Virus record (IMG/VR): IMGVR_UViG_3300010354_000314
Location: 1-33,437 of that record
DNA from: a virus
Length of the DNA: 33,437 nucleotides
Direction: 5' to 3' (one strand)
Both the position numbers and the translations under genes were made by a program. The notes beneath the pieces are model-generated. The model saw nothing but the letters and a program-made list of their open reading frames with translations, was not told where the DNA came from and did not search any database. How positions within the stretch are numbered: position 1 is the stretch's first letter; every line of letters begins with the position of its first letter. Of this stretch, positions 4,825-11,517 are shown one piece after another.

Positions 4825-4916
4825 GGGGGTGGGTGTTGGTACACGGGAGGGCCTTATAATCCCTTTAGCGCCCGATTAGCGTTCTTGACTCGGTTCGAAT
4901 CCGGGCACCCCTACCA
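4825..4916 (+). tRNA. Long-variable-arm tRNA, Leu-like body with UAU anticodon
   Basis: A 92-nt tRNA with encoded CCA. The acceptor is GGGGGTG (4825-4831) with CACCCCT (4906-4912), discriminator A4913, and the T arm is CTCGG-TTCGAAT-CCGGG. A 5-bp variable arm (AGCGC 4867-4871, GCGTT 4879-4883) makes it class II (Leu/Ser/Tyr type). The D arm is tiny: GTG-TTGGTA-CAC. The anticodon loop CTTATAA (4853-4859) gives anticodon TAT (4855-4857), which reads AUA, but the pair closing the loop is a C-T mismatch, so the loop may act as 9 nt. D-arm and variable-arm sequences resemble tRNA-Leu. Isotype is uncertain: Ile by anticodon, Leu by body. Confidence 0.7.
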
Positions 4917-4932
4917 ATTCAGAAAGTAATCA

Positions 4933-5160
4933 ATGAAAGATCTTATTTTTAATGTGAACTACGTCCAAGAGATTGAGAACTTGGTGAGAGATAAAAACAT
5001 AGAGTACATCGATGCGATTGTGCACTACTGTGAGAAGTCAGGTTTAGAGATTGAGTTCTTGGCTAGTGTCATTAAGAAAGATCCTGTGATGAAATCAAAG
5101 CTTCAGTTTGAAGCAGAGAATCTTAACTTCATGAAGAAGAGTGCAAGACTTCCAATATAG
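4933..5160 (+). CDS. 33: Late-transcription coactivator gp33-like, 75 aa
   Basis: The sequence EIENLVRDKNIEYIDAIVHY then CEKSGLEIEFLASVIKKDPV and KSKLQFEAENLNFMKKSARL aligns with the core of T4 gp33 (IIEKMVEEFGMSYLEATTAF ... KIQSEAIDENLL). gp33 binds the RNA polymerase beta flap and the sliding clamp to activate late promoters together with the gp55 sigma factor. At 75 aa it is shorter than T4 gp33 (about 112 aa), lacking the N-terminal tail, and I see no clear C-terminal clamp-binding motif. It starts 16 nt after the tRNA CCA with a weak AGAAAG ribosome-binding site. TATAAATA motifs in this window agree with a gp33/gp55 system. Confidence 0.7.
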   Translation: MKDLIFNVNYVQEIENLVRDKNIEYIDAIVHYCEKSGLEIEFLASVIKKDPVMKSKLQFEAENLNFMKKSARLPI

Positions 5161-5169
5161 GAGAGTGTA

Positions 5170-5382
5170 ATGCCGTACAAAGAAGTTTGGATAGATGACG
5201 AAGACCTCTCCGATTTTGATGATCTAGATCTTATTGATGAATTACGAAGACGTAAATACACTATCTACGGCAAAAAATATGATCTCGTATGGGAACTTTA
5301 TCAGGCATATCTATTAGATAACGAAAAAGCTTTTAGAGAATATGTCAAAAAGATATTGATTGAGAATGGATACAGACCGTAA
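5170..5382 (+). CDS. Small acidic conserved phage protein, 70 aa
   Basis: ATG 5170 follows TAGGAGAG with good spacing, beginning at the gp33 stop. The protein starts MPYKEVWIDDEDLSDFDDLD, then LIDELRRRKYTIYGKKYD: an acidic N-terminal strand, then a helix with basic residues, then WELYQAYLLDNEKAFREYVK. Small proteins with this 'v.ldDFdd.dLidELe.RgY.v' pattern are common in T4-like cyanophages and relatives, without known function. It sits between gp33 and gp59, so a role in replication or late transcription is only contextual. Confidence 0.7.
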   Translation: MPYKEVWIDDEDLSDFDDLDLIDELRRRKYTIYGKKYDLVWELYQAYLLDNEKAFREYVKKILIENGYRP

Positions 5383-5383
5383 G

Positions 5384-5959
5384 ATGTCAGCATTTGAATG
5401 TTACAAAGAGTATGTGGCTTTGAAAAACCACTTTACTCAGAAGAGCTATGACTATGTCAAATACAATGGTAAGACGAGTGTAAAGGCTGACTCTTTTAAT
5501 TCACGAAAAGATAAGATCTTCTTTGAGAAACTTGCTAAGCACAAAGATCCTAAAGGATTCTTGATTGCTAACTTAGTAGAAGATGAGAAAGTCTGGATTA
5601 AAGACTTAGCGTATAATGAAATAGCTCAGACAAGATACAACGACTGGACTAAAAGGATTCAGTCGTTGACTTATATATTCAAGACAGAACTATCAAAGCT
5701 TAAAGAAAACTTTGATGAGAACTTCTTGGTAGAAGAGTACGATCATCCACACCTTCTAAAACTTTACCTTCGAAAAGAGATTTCAATAGAGACACTAGTC
5801 ATCTTGGTCGAGGTGACTGGTTGTTTCAAACATTGGAATAAGAAACTTAAAGACGATCCTATCTGGGATCAAGTTTCTTTTAAGATCAAGAAGTATAGAT
5901 CTTTCTTGAACTTTGATGCAACTAAAATAAAATCTGTTATAGTTGACAAATTTAGCTAA
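5384..5959 (+). CDS. 59: gp59-like loader of the replicative helicase, 191 aa
   Basis: T4 gp59 loads the gp41 helicase on gp32-coated forked DNA. The match is seen in FECYKEYVALKNHFTQKSYD, SRKDKIFFEKLAKHKDPKGF and LIANLVEDEKVWIKDLA (T4 has RRDKYFFQKL and FISNLVANQDAWIGD), and near the end IWDQVSFKIKKYRSFLNFD against T4 VWNNYSIKLKAYRKILNID. I prefer ATG 5384 (MSAFECYKEY), 2 nt after the previous stop; ATG 5366 and TTG 5360 are in frame and would add 6 or 8 residues by overlapping that gene. No start has a strong ribosome-binding site. Location just before gp32 fits the replication role. Confidence 0.88.
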   Translation: MSAFECYKEYVALKNHFTQKSYDYVKYNGKTSVKADSFNSRKDKIFFEKLAKHKDPKGFLIANLVEDEKVWIKDLAYNEIAQTRYNDWTKRIQSLTYIFKTELSKLKENFDENFLVEEYDHPHLLKLYLRKEISIETLVILVEVTGCFKHWNKKLKDDPIWDQVSFKIKKYRSFLNFDATKIKSVIVDKFS

Positions 5960-5973
5960 GAAGCATATAAATA
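5943..5973 (+). promoter_or_regulatory. gp32 promoter, combined sigma70 and late-type -10
   Basis: TTGACA (5943-5948), 17-nt spacer, TATAAA (5966-5971), with the -10 reading on as TATAAATA (5966-5973), the T4 late consensus. The -35 box overlaps the last codons of gp59. The predicted start is about 5978, which puts the leader hairpin at the very 5' end of the message. One site could therefore serve both early and late polymerase forms. Confidence 0.75.
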
Positions 5974-5978
5974 GATGT

Positions 5979-6022
5979 GCAGCTGTTGCTGCTACACACT
6001 GTTATACAACGCAATACAACGC
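5979..6022 (+). promoter_or_regulatory. gp32 leader: 5' hairpin plus tandem repeat, autoregulation candidate
   Basis: The leader begins with a hairpin GCAGC (5979-5983), loop TGTT, GCTGC (5988-5992). It is followed by an A-rich region with the tandem ATACAACGC at 6004-6012 and 6014-6022, and then the ribosome-binding site GGAGAA (6029-6034). T4 gp32 represses its own translation by binding a 5' structured element and then an unstructured A/U-rich leader; this leader has the same layout. I found no clean pseudoknot pairing. Confidence 0.45.
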
Positions 6023-6039
6023 TTATATGGAGAAATACA

Positions 6040-6936
6040 ATGGTAGACTTTTCACAACTTAAGAAAGCATCTTCGCAGTCCCTCGATAAACTTACTGCTG
6101 AACTTAATAAGCTTTCAAATCCCCAAGAACAGAAGAAGGGTGACGATCGTTTCTGGTCTCCCTCAGTAGATAAAGCTGGTAACGGCTATGCTGTTATTCG
6201 CTTCCTCCCAGCTCCTGCTGGTGAAGATATCCCGTTCGTTCGTCTCTTTGATCATGGCTTTAAGGGACCATCGGGTAAGTGGTACATCGAAAACTCTCTC
6301 ACTTCAATCGGTCAGAAGGATCCTGTTAGCGAATACAATAGCTATCTTTGGAACCTATCGTCTGATGATAACTCAGACTCTCGTAAGCAAGCTCGTGCAC
6401 AGAAGCGCCGTCTCCACTACATCTCTAACATCTATGTAGTTAAGGATCCTGCTAATCCTGAGAACGAGGGCAAGGTATTCTTGTTTAAGTATGGCAAGAA
6501 GATCTTTGATAAGCTCAATGACTTGATGAATCCTCAGTTTCCTGATGAAGCACCTATCAATCCATTCGACTTCTGGCAGGGTGCTAATTTCAACTTGAAG
6601 ATTCGTAACGTTGAAGGCTATCGCAACTATGATAAGTCAGAGTTCAGCGCAGCTTCTGCATTGCTTAATGATGATGAAGAACTTGAGAAGCTTTGGAAGA
6701 AAGAATATCCTCTTCAGGCTTTCCTTGCTCCAGAAAACTTCAAGAGCTATGATGATTTGAAGACTAAGTTGAATACTGTACTTGAAGTTGCTAGTACAAC
6801 TGTCCGTAAAGCTGAAGAAGAGGATGTTCCGTGGGCTCGTTCAGAACCTGCTCCTCAACTTAAAACTTCATCTGCACCTTCATTTGAGGAAGATGAAGAA
6901 GATGAGATGGAATTCTTCAAGAAGCTTAAGGCTTAA
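6040..6936 (+). CDS. 32: Single-stranded DNA-binding protein gp32, 298 aa
   Basis: The protein coats single-stranded DNA and organises replication, repair and recombination. Start ATG 6040 (MVDFSQLKKASSQSLDKL) follows GGAGAA; the frame upstream is only leader sequence. LKKASS near the N-terminus resembles the LAST cooperativity motif. The OB-fold core contains GNGYAVIRFLPAPAGED, PSGKWYIENSLTSIGQKDPV and EGKVFLFKYGKKIFDKL. The C-terminal tail is acidic (EEDEEDEMEFF), as in T4, where it recruits partners such as gp59. The T4 zinc site (CPVC and its partner His and Cys) is replaced by DPVSEYN, so no zinc finger is expected; I recall the same in cyanophage gp32. Length is close to T4 gp32 (about 301 aa). 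Confidence 0.95.
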   Translation: MVDFSQLKKASSQSLDKLTAELNKLSNPQEQKKGDDRFWSPSVDKAGNGYAVIRFLPAPAGEDIPFVRLFDHGFKGPSGKWYIENSLTSIGQKDPVSEYNSYLWNLSSDDNSDSRKQARAQKRRLHYISNIYVVKDPANPENEGKVFLFKYGKKIFDKLNDLMNPQFPDEAPINPFDFWQGANFNLKIRNVEGYRNYDKSEFSAASALLNDDEELEKLWKKEYPLQAFLAPENFKSYDDLKTKLNTVLEVASTTVRKAEEEDVPWARSEPAPQLKTSSAPSFEEDEEDEMEFFKKLKA

Positions 6937-6941
6937 ACTTA

Positions 6942-6968
6942 AAGGGGGCTTTCGCCCCCTTCTTTTTT
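6942..6968 (+). terminator. Strong terminator after gp32, shared by converging genes
   Basis: GGGGGC (6944-6949), loop TTTC, GCCCCC (6954-6959), extended by two A-T pairs and followed by TTCTTTTTT (6960-6968). On the other strand the A-rich flank supplies a shorter T-tract, so it may also stop leftward transcripts, although the T-run overlaps the stop codon of the 860-aa lysin gene. Confidence 0.9.
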
Positions 6969-9549
6969 ATGATACCATTGAGCCCGCTCTAGCTCTTCTA
7001 TTGACCGAAATACTATTACTTCCTAATGCTTCTACTAAAGCACCTGCGACACCAGCACCTAATACTTCGGCAAAACCTCCAGTAGGTGTAACTGTCGGTA
7101 TCGAATCAACACCAAACCTTCTTGTGCTTGGAGTAGTGTGAGTTGTTTGATTTTGTGGTCCTACTGTAGAAGATCTTTGTTGTCTCGGTGCATACGACAT
7201 TTCTGTTGATCTTCTACCAATATCTTCACCAATTCTTATCTGTGGTTGTACCGGCCTTAAAGCACTCTGCGCAAGATTTCCTACTGCGCTGCCAAGCATG
7301 CTACCAATAAATCCTCCTGCAGGACCTCCTCTGCTACCTAACATACCACCTATCATACCGCCTATTCCACCAAGACCACCTCTTCCCATCATTCCCATTC
7401 CACCTATCATACCCATGCCAGGCATCATACCACCTCTTCCCATCATTCCTATTCCGCCCATACTCATGCTAGGCATCATACCACCACCTAGCATGCCACC
7501 AATACCTCCACCTATTCTTCCACCGGGCATACTGATTCCAGCACCTCCACTCGGAGAAGCTGTCATTCTACCACCCGGTTGACTGCCACCAGCACCTCCT
7601 CTAGATTCATTTTCACCACCGGCCATAGTACCACCACGGGCATCGCCAGAGCCTCCTGATCCACCTTCTCTCTCGCCAGCAGAGAAATGCATTGTATCTT
7701 TAGAAGAACGCCAATCACCACCCCAACCTAATCCATACTTACGTGCCATTGCAGATATATTTGCTGGCATATCTGTCTTGCCATAATTTGGATTTCCCGG
7801 AAACGTGTGAGGATTTTGTGATGGGTTAATATCAATGGCCATTCCTTTAGAATGATAACTAAATCCACCAGCAGCAGTTGTTCTATTAGCATATCCTCCA
7901 ATAGAATTAATTTTATAACCAGATCCTTCTAGCTCATTAACAAAACCTTCAAACTTATCAGCGTGTTCAGCAGCTACTTGATATGGTCTACCGCCAGGTG
8001 TTTTTAATGTAACCATACCACCTTGCTGTCGTCTTTGGCCACCACCTATTCTTTCACTTCCACCACGACTTCCTTGCCAAGGTTCTGGACCAGCTCTATC
8101 CTGTGGATACATTGCTTGTGTATCAGTACCACCACCACGTGTTTGAGAAGGATGTTGTGGCAATACTCCTGACATGGTTTGTGTTGGCACACCTGCATCA
8201 TTTGTAGGTGTTTGTGGTAAAGTTTGTCTATTAGTATCTACTGTTGTCGGAGCTGGTGATGATCCTCCGGTAGTTGGAGCCGCTGTAGGATTTTGACTTG
8301 TTCCAGATTGTGGAGTTGAACCTCCAGCTGTATTTCTATTACTTCCTGAATATATAGAATATACAGATGGTGCCCATCTTGGATTAACTGTATTATAACC
8401 ACCAGCAACTAAATTGGATAATGTTTTCTGCGGATCATCCGAATATCGATTTCCCCATCTTTTAATATGGTGTTTAATTGCAGACTCTAAACTGTCATAA
8501 ACAGCGTGTTGCTGACCATCAGCACCTCTAGTTCCACCTACAATTCCATCTTTTCCTATTTGACTTTGTACTATTGTTTGACCAAATGGATTATTAGCTC
8601 GCGCTGTCATCGAGCTTTTTAGCCAACCGGATTCTAACATAGCTATAGCTGCAGTTAGCTTTGGATCTGGAGAACCAGCTTTTCTAGCTGCTTCTTCAAT
8701 CTTAGCAAAAGCTTCTGCATTAGAACCAGTGAAATTTGTTGGTGCTGGTCTTGCATCTTGATTTGGCTGATATGATCTGCCGCCACCGCCAGTTGAAGCT
8801 ACACTAGATCCAGGAGTTACTCCGGAAGAACTTTGTGATTGTGATGCTCCTGGAGTTGTAGTACCTTGAGTTGCATTAGAAGGTTGTGCATTGGATCCGG
8901 ATCCCATAACTGCTGAAGTTCCAGCTGCACCTGCTGCAGCTCCAACTGCACCCGCTGCACCAAGACCTAGAGCTGCCCTTCCTGCTCCACCTCTACCTCC
9001 ACCACGTCCTCCACCTCTTCCTCCACCGCCAACTGGTGGAGCGCTATTAGTAATATTATTAGTAACGTTATTAGTAACGTTATTAACAGTTTGTTCTATT
9101 ACTGGTGGAGGTTCTTTTTTATAGAGAAGTCGATTTATGGTTATCTCAATTCTTTCTTGAGATAATAACATATCTTCTAATTTATCATCTAGTCTTCTAA
9201 GTCTTCTATTAACTGACGTTAGACTATTAGCTATACTAGTATTTTGTTCTTTTATTCCAGAAATTTCACCTGTCAATCTACTATTGGATGAAGTCACTGA
9301 ATCCGCAAAAGACTTACTAAAATTTTTTTTTGACTCTTCCGGATTAGCTATAGCTCTTCCTAAAGTTCCAAAATTTTTAGAAGCACCAGATCTGAAATCT
9401 CTACTTACTATTTTTCTAAAAGATTCTGGACTTTGATCATTTAATCTAGAATTTACATATCTTCCCGCGCTGCCAAATCTTTCGGCAGCGGCTTGACCAA
9501 ACCCTTCTTTTAATGCAGCTTTTACTCTATCTGATAAACTTTCAGCCAT
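6967..9549 (-). CDS. Virion-associated lysin with glucosaminidase and M15 peptidase domains, 860 aa
   Basis: This is a modular protein. Residues 1-145 are helical, with a coiled coil at about 95-140. Low complexity follows: VNNVTNNVTNNITN (155-168) and GGGRGGGRGG. A FlgJ-type glucosaminidase domain spans about 275-405 (ETAIAMLESGW-like 'AAIAMLESGWLKS', catalytic candidate Glu306; NNPFG). A Pro/Thr/Gly linker precedes a zinc M15 endopeptidase domain at about 511-625 (SYHSKGMAIDIN with His566 and Asp573, and DTMHF with His621). A Gly/Met-rich stretch covers about 670-755, with a hydrophobic C-terminal part. It cuts both glycan and peptide bonds of peptidoglycan. It follows gp48 and gp26 in one operon, so it is probably a baseplate or tail component rather than a holin-dependent endolysin. 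No signal peptide is seen. Its start overlaps the frameshift extension stop. Confidence 0.85.
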   Translation of the reverse strand: MAESLSDRVKAALKEGFGQAAAERFGSAGRYVNSRLNDQSPESFRKIVSRDFRSGASKNFGTLGRAIANPEESKKNFSKSFADSVTSSNSRLTGEISGIKEQNTSIANSLTSVNRRLRRLDDKLEDMLLSQERIEITINRLLYKKEPPPVIEQTVNNVTNNVTNNITNSAPPVGGGGRGGGRGGGRGGAGRAALGLGAAGAVGAAAGAAGTSAVMGSGSNAQPSNATQGTTTPGASQSQSSSGVTPGSSVASTGGGGRSYQPNQDARPAPTNFTGSNAEAFAKIEEAARKAGSPDPKLTAAIAMLESGWLKSSMTARANNPFGQTIVQSQIGKDGIVGGTRGADGQQHAVYDSLESAIKHHIKRWGNRYSDDPQKTLSNLVAGGYNTVNPRWAPSVYSIYSGSNRNTAGGSTPQSGTSQNPTAAPTTGGSSPAPTTVDTNRQTLPQTPTNDAGVPTQTMSGVLPQHPSQTRGGGTDTQAMYPQDRAGPEPWQGSRGGSERIGGGQRRQQGGMVTLKTPGGRPYQVAAEHADKFEGFVNELEGSGYKINSIGGYANRTTAAGGFSYHSKGMAIDINPSQNPHTFPGNPNYGKTDMPANISAMARKYGLGWGGDWRSSKDTMHFSAGEREGGSGGSGDARGGTMAGGENESRGGAGGSQPGGRMTASPSGGAGISMPGGRIGGGIGGMLGGGMMPSMSMGGIGMMGRGGMMPGMGMIGGMGMMGRGGLGGIGGMIGGMLGSRGGPAGGFIGSMLGSAVGNLAQSALRPVQPQIRIGEDIGRRSTEMSYAPRQQRSSTVGPQNQTTHTTPSTRRFGVDSIPTVTPTGGFAEVLGAGVAGALVEALGSNSISVNRRARAGSMVS

Positions 9550-9730
9550 TATTTCTAGCCTTTTGATCTTCTTCTAGTTTCTTCAAATAATTATTCAGAA
9601 GAGTAACATATATATCTCGTTCAAATGGTAGTATATTTTCAAGATCTTCTATTGAGTATTTATGATGCTGAACCAAACTAAAGATTGTTTGATAATAGTT
9701 CTCTAGTGTGTTATGGCTCAGCGAAAGGAA
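9542..9730 (-). CDS. 51: gp51-like extension of gp26, read by -1 frameshift, 62 codons
   Basis: After the gp26 slippery site the -1 frame is open for 62 codons and ends TGA at 9544-9542, overlapping the ATG of the next gene. It reads FLSLSHNTLENYYQTIFSLV, then QHHKYSIEDLENILPFERDI and YVTLLNNYLKKLEEDQKARN. The 'PFERDIYVTLLxxYLKKLEE' motif is typical of the second product of tail-assembly chaperone pairs in myophages and of small T4-type gp51-like proteins. The frame has no ATG or GTG start with a ribosome-binding site, so it is most simply made as a gp26 fusion of about 296 aa. The coding frame is well supported; the expression route is inferred. Confidence 0.7.
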   Translation of the reverse strand, partial: FLSLSHNTLENYYQTIFSLVQHHKYSIEDLENILPFERDIYVTLLNNYLKKLEEDQKARNNG

Positions 9731-10431
9731 AAAAAATCAGTTAAATTTGTTAATACTATTTGTCTATCATGATCTAATGAATTTTTATAATTTATTTCAT
9801 ACTTCATGTATGGTATATTATTAAAGAAATACTTGATCTCATCATATACTTTAACAGGTAGATTTTCTAAAAATTCGAGTATCTCTTCTTTGGTAAGATT
9901 CTTAAAGTCATCTACTTCTTCACCAACATAAATCTTATCTAAACAAGAAAGTATTAAATACTCAATTACATCTTGACCATCTTGTTTTAACAATTGTTTA
10001 TCATCATACAATTTAGCTGTAGGATATTTTAATGTTACAGAGATATTATCTGTAATCTTAACATTATTGGAAACATCTTCTGGAAAAACTACTTCTATCT
10101 TATTTAAATCTATAGCAAAACTATAAGGTTTTTCATCTTCATTATCGATGTAACTAACATTAGTTATATTACCAATAGAAAAACATCTTATCTTAATAAA
10201 GATATACTCTAAATCAAAGATGGTAAAATCATTCACATCAATATTAGGTGTGATGATGCAGTTATTAACTACTTGCTTTAAAGCAGTTAATATATCAGCT
10301 TCATCAGTACTTTCTTTTGCCATAAGAAGAATCTTTTCTTCTTTGACTAATAGAGGTCTTATTCTTATCTTCTTCTTGTTAGAAGGTATCGTCACATCGC
10401 TTGTTGGATGTGTAATTTTAGGCAATGACAT
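9718..10431 (-). CDS. 26: Baseplate hub/assembly protein gp26-like, 237 aa
   Basis: The N-terminus MSLPKITHPTSDVTIPSNKK then KIRIRPLLVKEEKILLMAKES matches the T4 gp26 family (T4 baseplate hub subunit, PF12322 type); about 237 aa against 208 in T4. 'VKEEKILLMAKES' and a C-terminal LEFLENLPVKVYDEIKYFFN are the clearest conserved parts. The start follows TGGAGTGAAATAAT. Near the 3' end GAT TTT TTT TCC contains the perfect slippery heptamer T-TTT-TTT within a run of eight T (9736-9729), and the -1 frame beyond it stays open with a gp51-like sequence. The unshifted product ends FSFR. It lies between gp48 and the tail lysin in the leftward late operon. Confidence 0.78.
   Translation of the reverse strand: MSLPKITHPTSDVTIPSNKKKIRIRPLLVKEEKILLMAKESTDEADILTALKQVVNNCIITPNIDVNDFTIFDLEYIFIKIRCFSIGNITNVSYIDNEDEKPYSFAIDLNKIEVVFPEDVSNNVKITDNISVTLKYPTAKLYDDKQLLKQDGQDVIEYLILSCLDKIYVGEEVDDFKNLTKEEILEFLENLPVKVYDEIKYFFNNIPYMKYEINYKNSLDHDRQIVLTNLTDFFSFR
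9729..9736 (-). promoter_or_regulatory. Slippery T8 run for -1 ribosomal frameshifting in gp26
   Basis: Minus strand GAT TTT TTT TCC gives U-UUU-UUU in the zero frame, where both tRNAs can re-pair after a -1 shift. The zero-frame stop TGA (9720-9718) is three codons downstream, while the -1 frame remains open for 62 codons. I did not find a clear downstream stimulatory hairpin or an upstream Shine-Dalgarno-like stimulator. Confidence 0.65.
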
Positions 10432-10451
10432 ATTATTTCACTCCATTGTAA

Positions 10452-11495
10452 TTAGGGTTCAAATGCTCCTGGACCTGCACTAGATCTAACTTCTTCTACC
10501 GCTTGGATGCCTTGAACAGCTGCTTGATTCCAGCTAGTCAAGTTAGTCATGTTTGGTGTCATACCACCTTCTCTAACATCTGCTCTAGCGTGCTGACCAG
10601 CTAACCAGTATTCTAATTCCCAGAAAGACATCTTTAATATAATAGTTTCCGGTTCACCATCTTTATGAAATGTTGGTGTTCCAGAGCCATAATAATTTAT
10701 GCTGCATGCGGTGCATACACTTGGTTTAAATCTATAAAGAAACTGAGGATGAGAAAATTGAATATTAAATACAGCAGGAAATGTAAAGAAAGCTCCTCCG
10801 AGTTCTATTCCTGGTGCCATCCAGTTGTTTACATCTGCTACCATATTTTTTAAATTAATTGATTCTTGTAAATTTTTAGGAGAGAGTTTCCAAGTAAACT
10901 CATGCATCTTATATGTTGGACCTTTTAATAATAATACTTGAAAATTGTTTATAGCTAGACCTGTTATAGCAGAAGCACTAGCACTAAGACTACCTCCAGT
11001 AGCAGCATCAAATCCTCCTCCAACAGCAGATAATATACCAGCTAATATACCACCACCGGCCATAGAGAGATTATCAGTTATTGGAGAATCACTACCTCCT
11101 GGACCAAGTCTCGTATCTCTACCAGTTAATGTATTAAATATAGATGCTCCTGCACCAACTGCTATTGCTCCTGTGAATCCTAGATCCGTAGGTGTATATT
11201 CAACTCTTTGTGTATCACCAAGTTGCATTGGCATTGGTAATATAATTTGTGCTAAACTATTACCTCTTGCTACTTCCATAGCATTTATTCTAGCATACTT
11301 TTGTACACCAATACAAATATAAAATTTAGGATTATCTGAAATAAATTGATATCTTTGTAACCTTGCAGCATCAATAGCGTTTTGCGCAATTACTTCTTGA
11401 GGAGATAGCCTTGAAGCAGCAGTCAACGGTGATTGATTTCTGGCTTGTAGAACACCCGTTGAATTTGATTGGTTGGTCTGTAAATTAGAAGGCAT
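10452..11495 (-). CDS. 48: Baseplate tail-tube cap gp48-like, 347 aa
   Basis: T4 gp48 caps the hub and starts the tail tube with gp54. The evidence is length (T4 gp48 about 364 aa) and the segments QRYQFISDNPKFYICIGVQK, GPTYKMHEFTWKLSPKNLQE, FNIQFSHPQFLYRFKPSVCT and the C-terminal ILKMSFWELEYWL. A Gly/Ala-rich middle (about 115-185: GAIAVGAGASIFN, GGGILAGILSAVGGG) looks like a hydrophobic helical insert. The start follows AGGAAAAAAG. Its ATG is only 22 bp from the oppositely oriented gp4 ATG, so its promoter must lie inside gp4; a TATAAATA late motif is found there at 11590-11583. Confidence 0.78.
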   Translation of the reverse strand: MPSNLQTNQSNSTGVLQARNQSPLTAASRLSPQEVIAQNAIDAARLQRYQFISDNPKFYICIGVQKYARINAMEVARGNSLAQIILPMPMQLGDTQRVEYTPTDLGFTGAIAVGAGASIFNTLTGRDTRLGPGGSDSPITDNLSMAGGGILAGILSAVGGGFDAATGGSLSASASAITGLAINNFQVLLLKGPTYKMHEFTWKLSPKNLQESINLKNMVADVNNWMAPGIELGGAFFTFPAVFNIQFSHPQFLYRFKPSVCTACSINYYGSGTPTFHKDGEPETIILKMSFWELEYWLAGQHARADVREGGMTPNMTNLTSWNQAAVQGIQAVEEVRSSAGPGAFEP

Positions 11496-11504
11496 CTTTT
11501 TTCC

Positions 11505-11512
11505 TATAAATA
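11505..11512 (+). promoter_or_regulatory. Late-promoter motif directly before gp4, possible leaderless message
   Basis: TATAAATA lies 5 nt before the gp4 ATG (11518). With T4-like spacing transcription would start at or next to the ATG. No ribosome-binding site is visible before gp4 (TTTTTTCCTATAAATATTTTT has no purine-rich site), which fits a leaderless message. Confidence 0.55.
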
Positions 11513-11517
11513 TTTTT

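Noticed and set aside
7298-7582. Pro/Ile-rich plus-strand frame
   Set aside because: It is the complement of the Gly/Met-rich repeats of the tail lysin; composition is forced by the true gene.
8891-9124. Pro/Ala-rich plus-strand frame
   Set aside because: Shadow of the Gly/Arg/Ala linker of the tail lysin.
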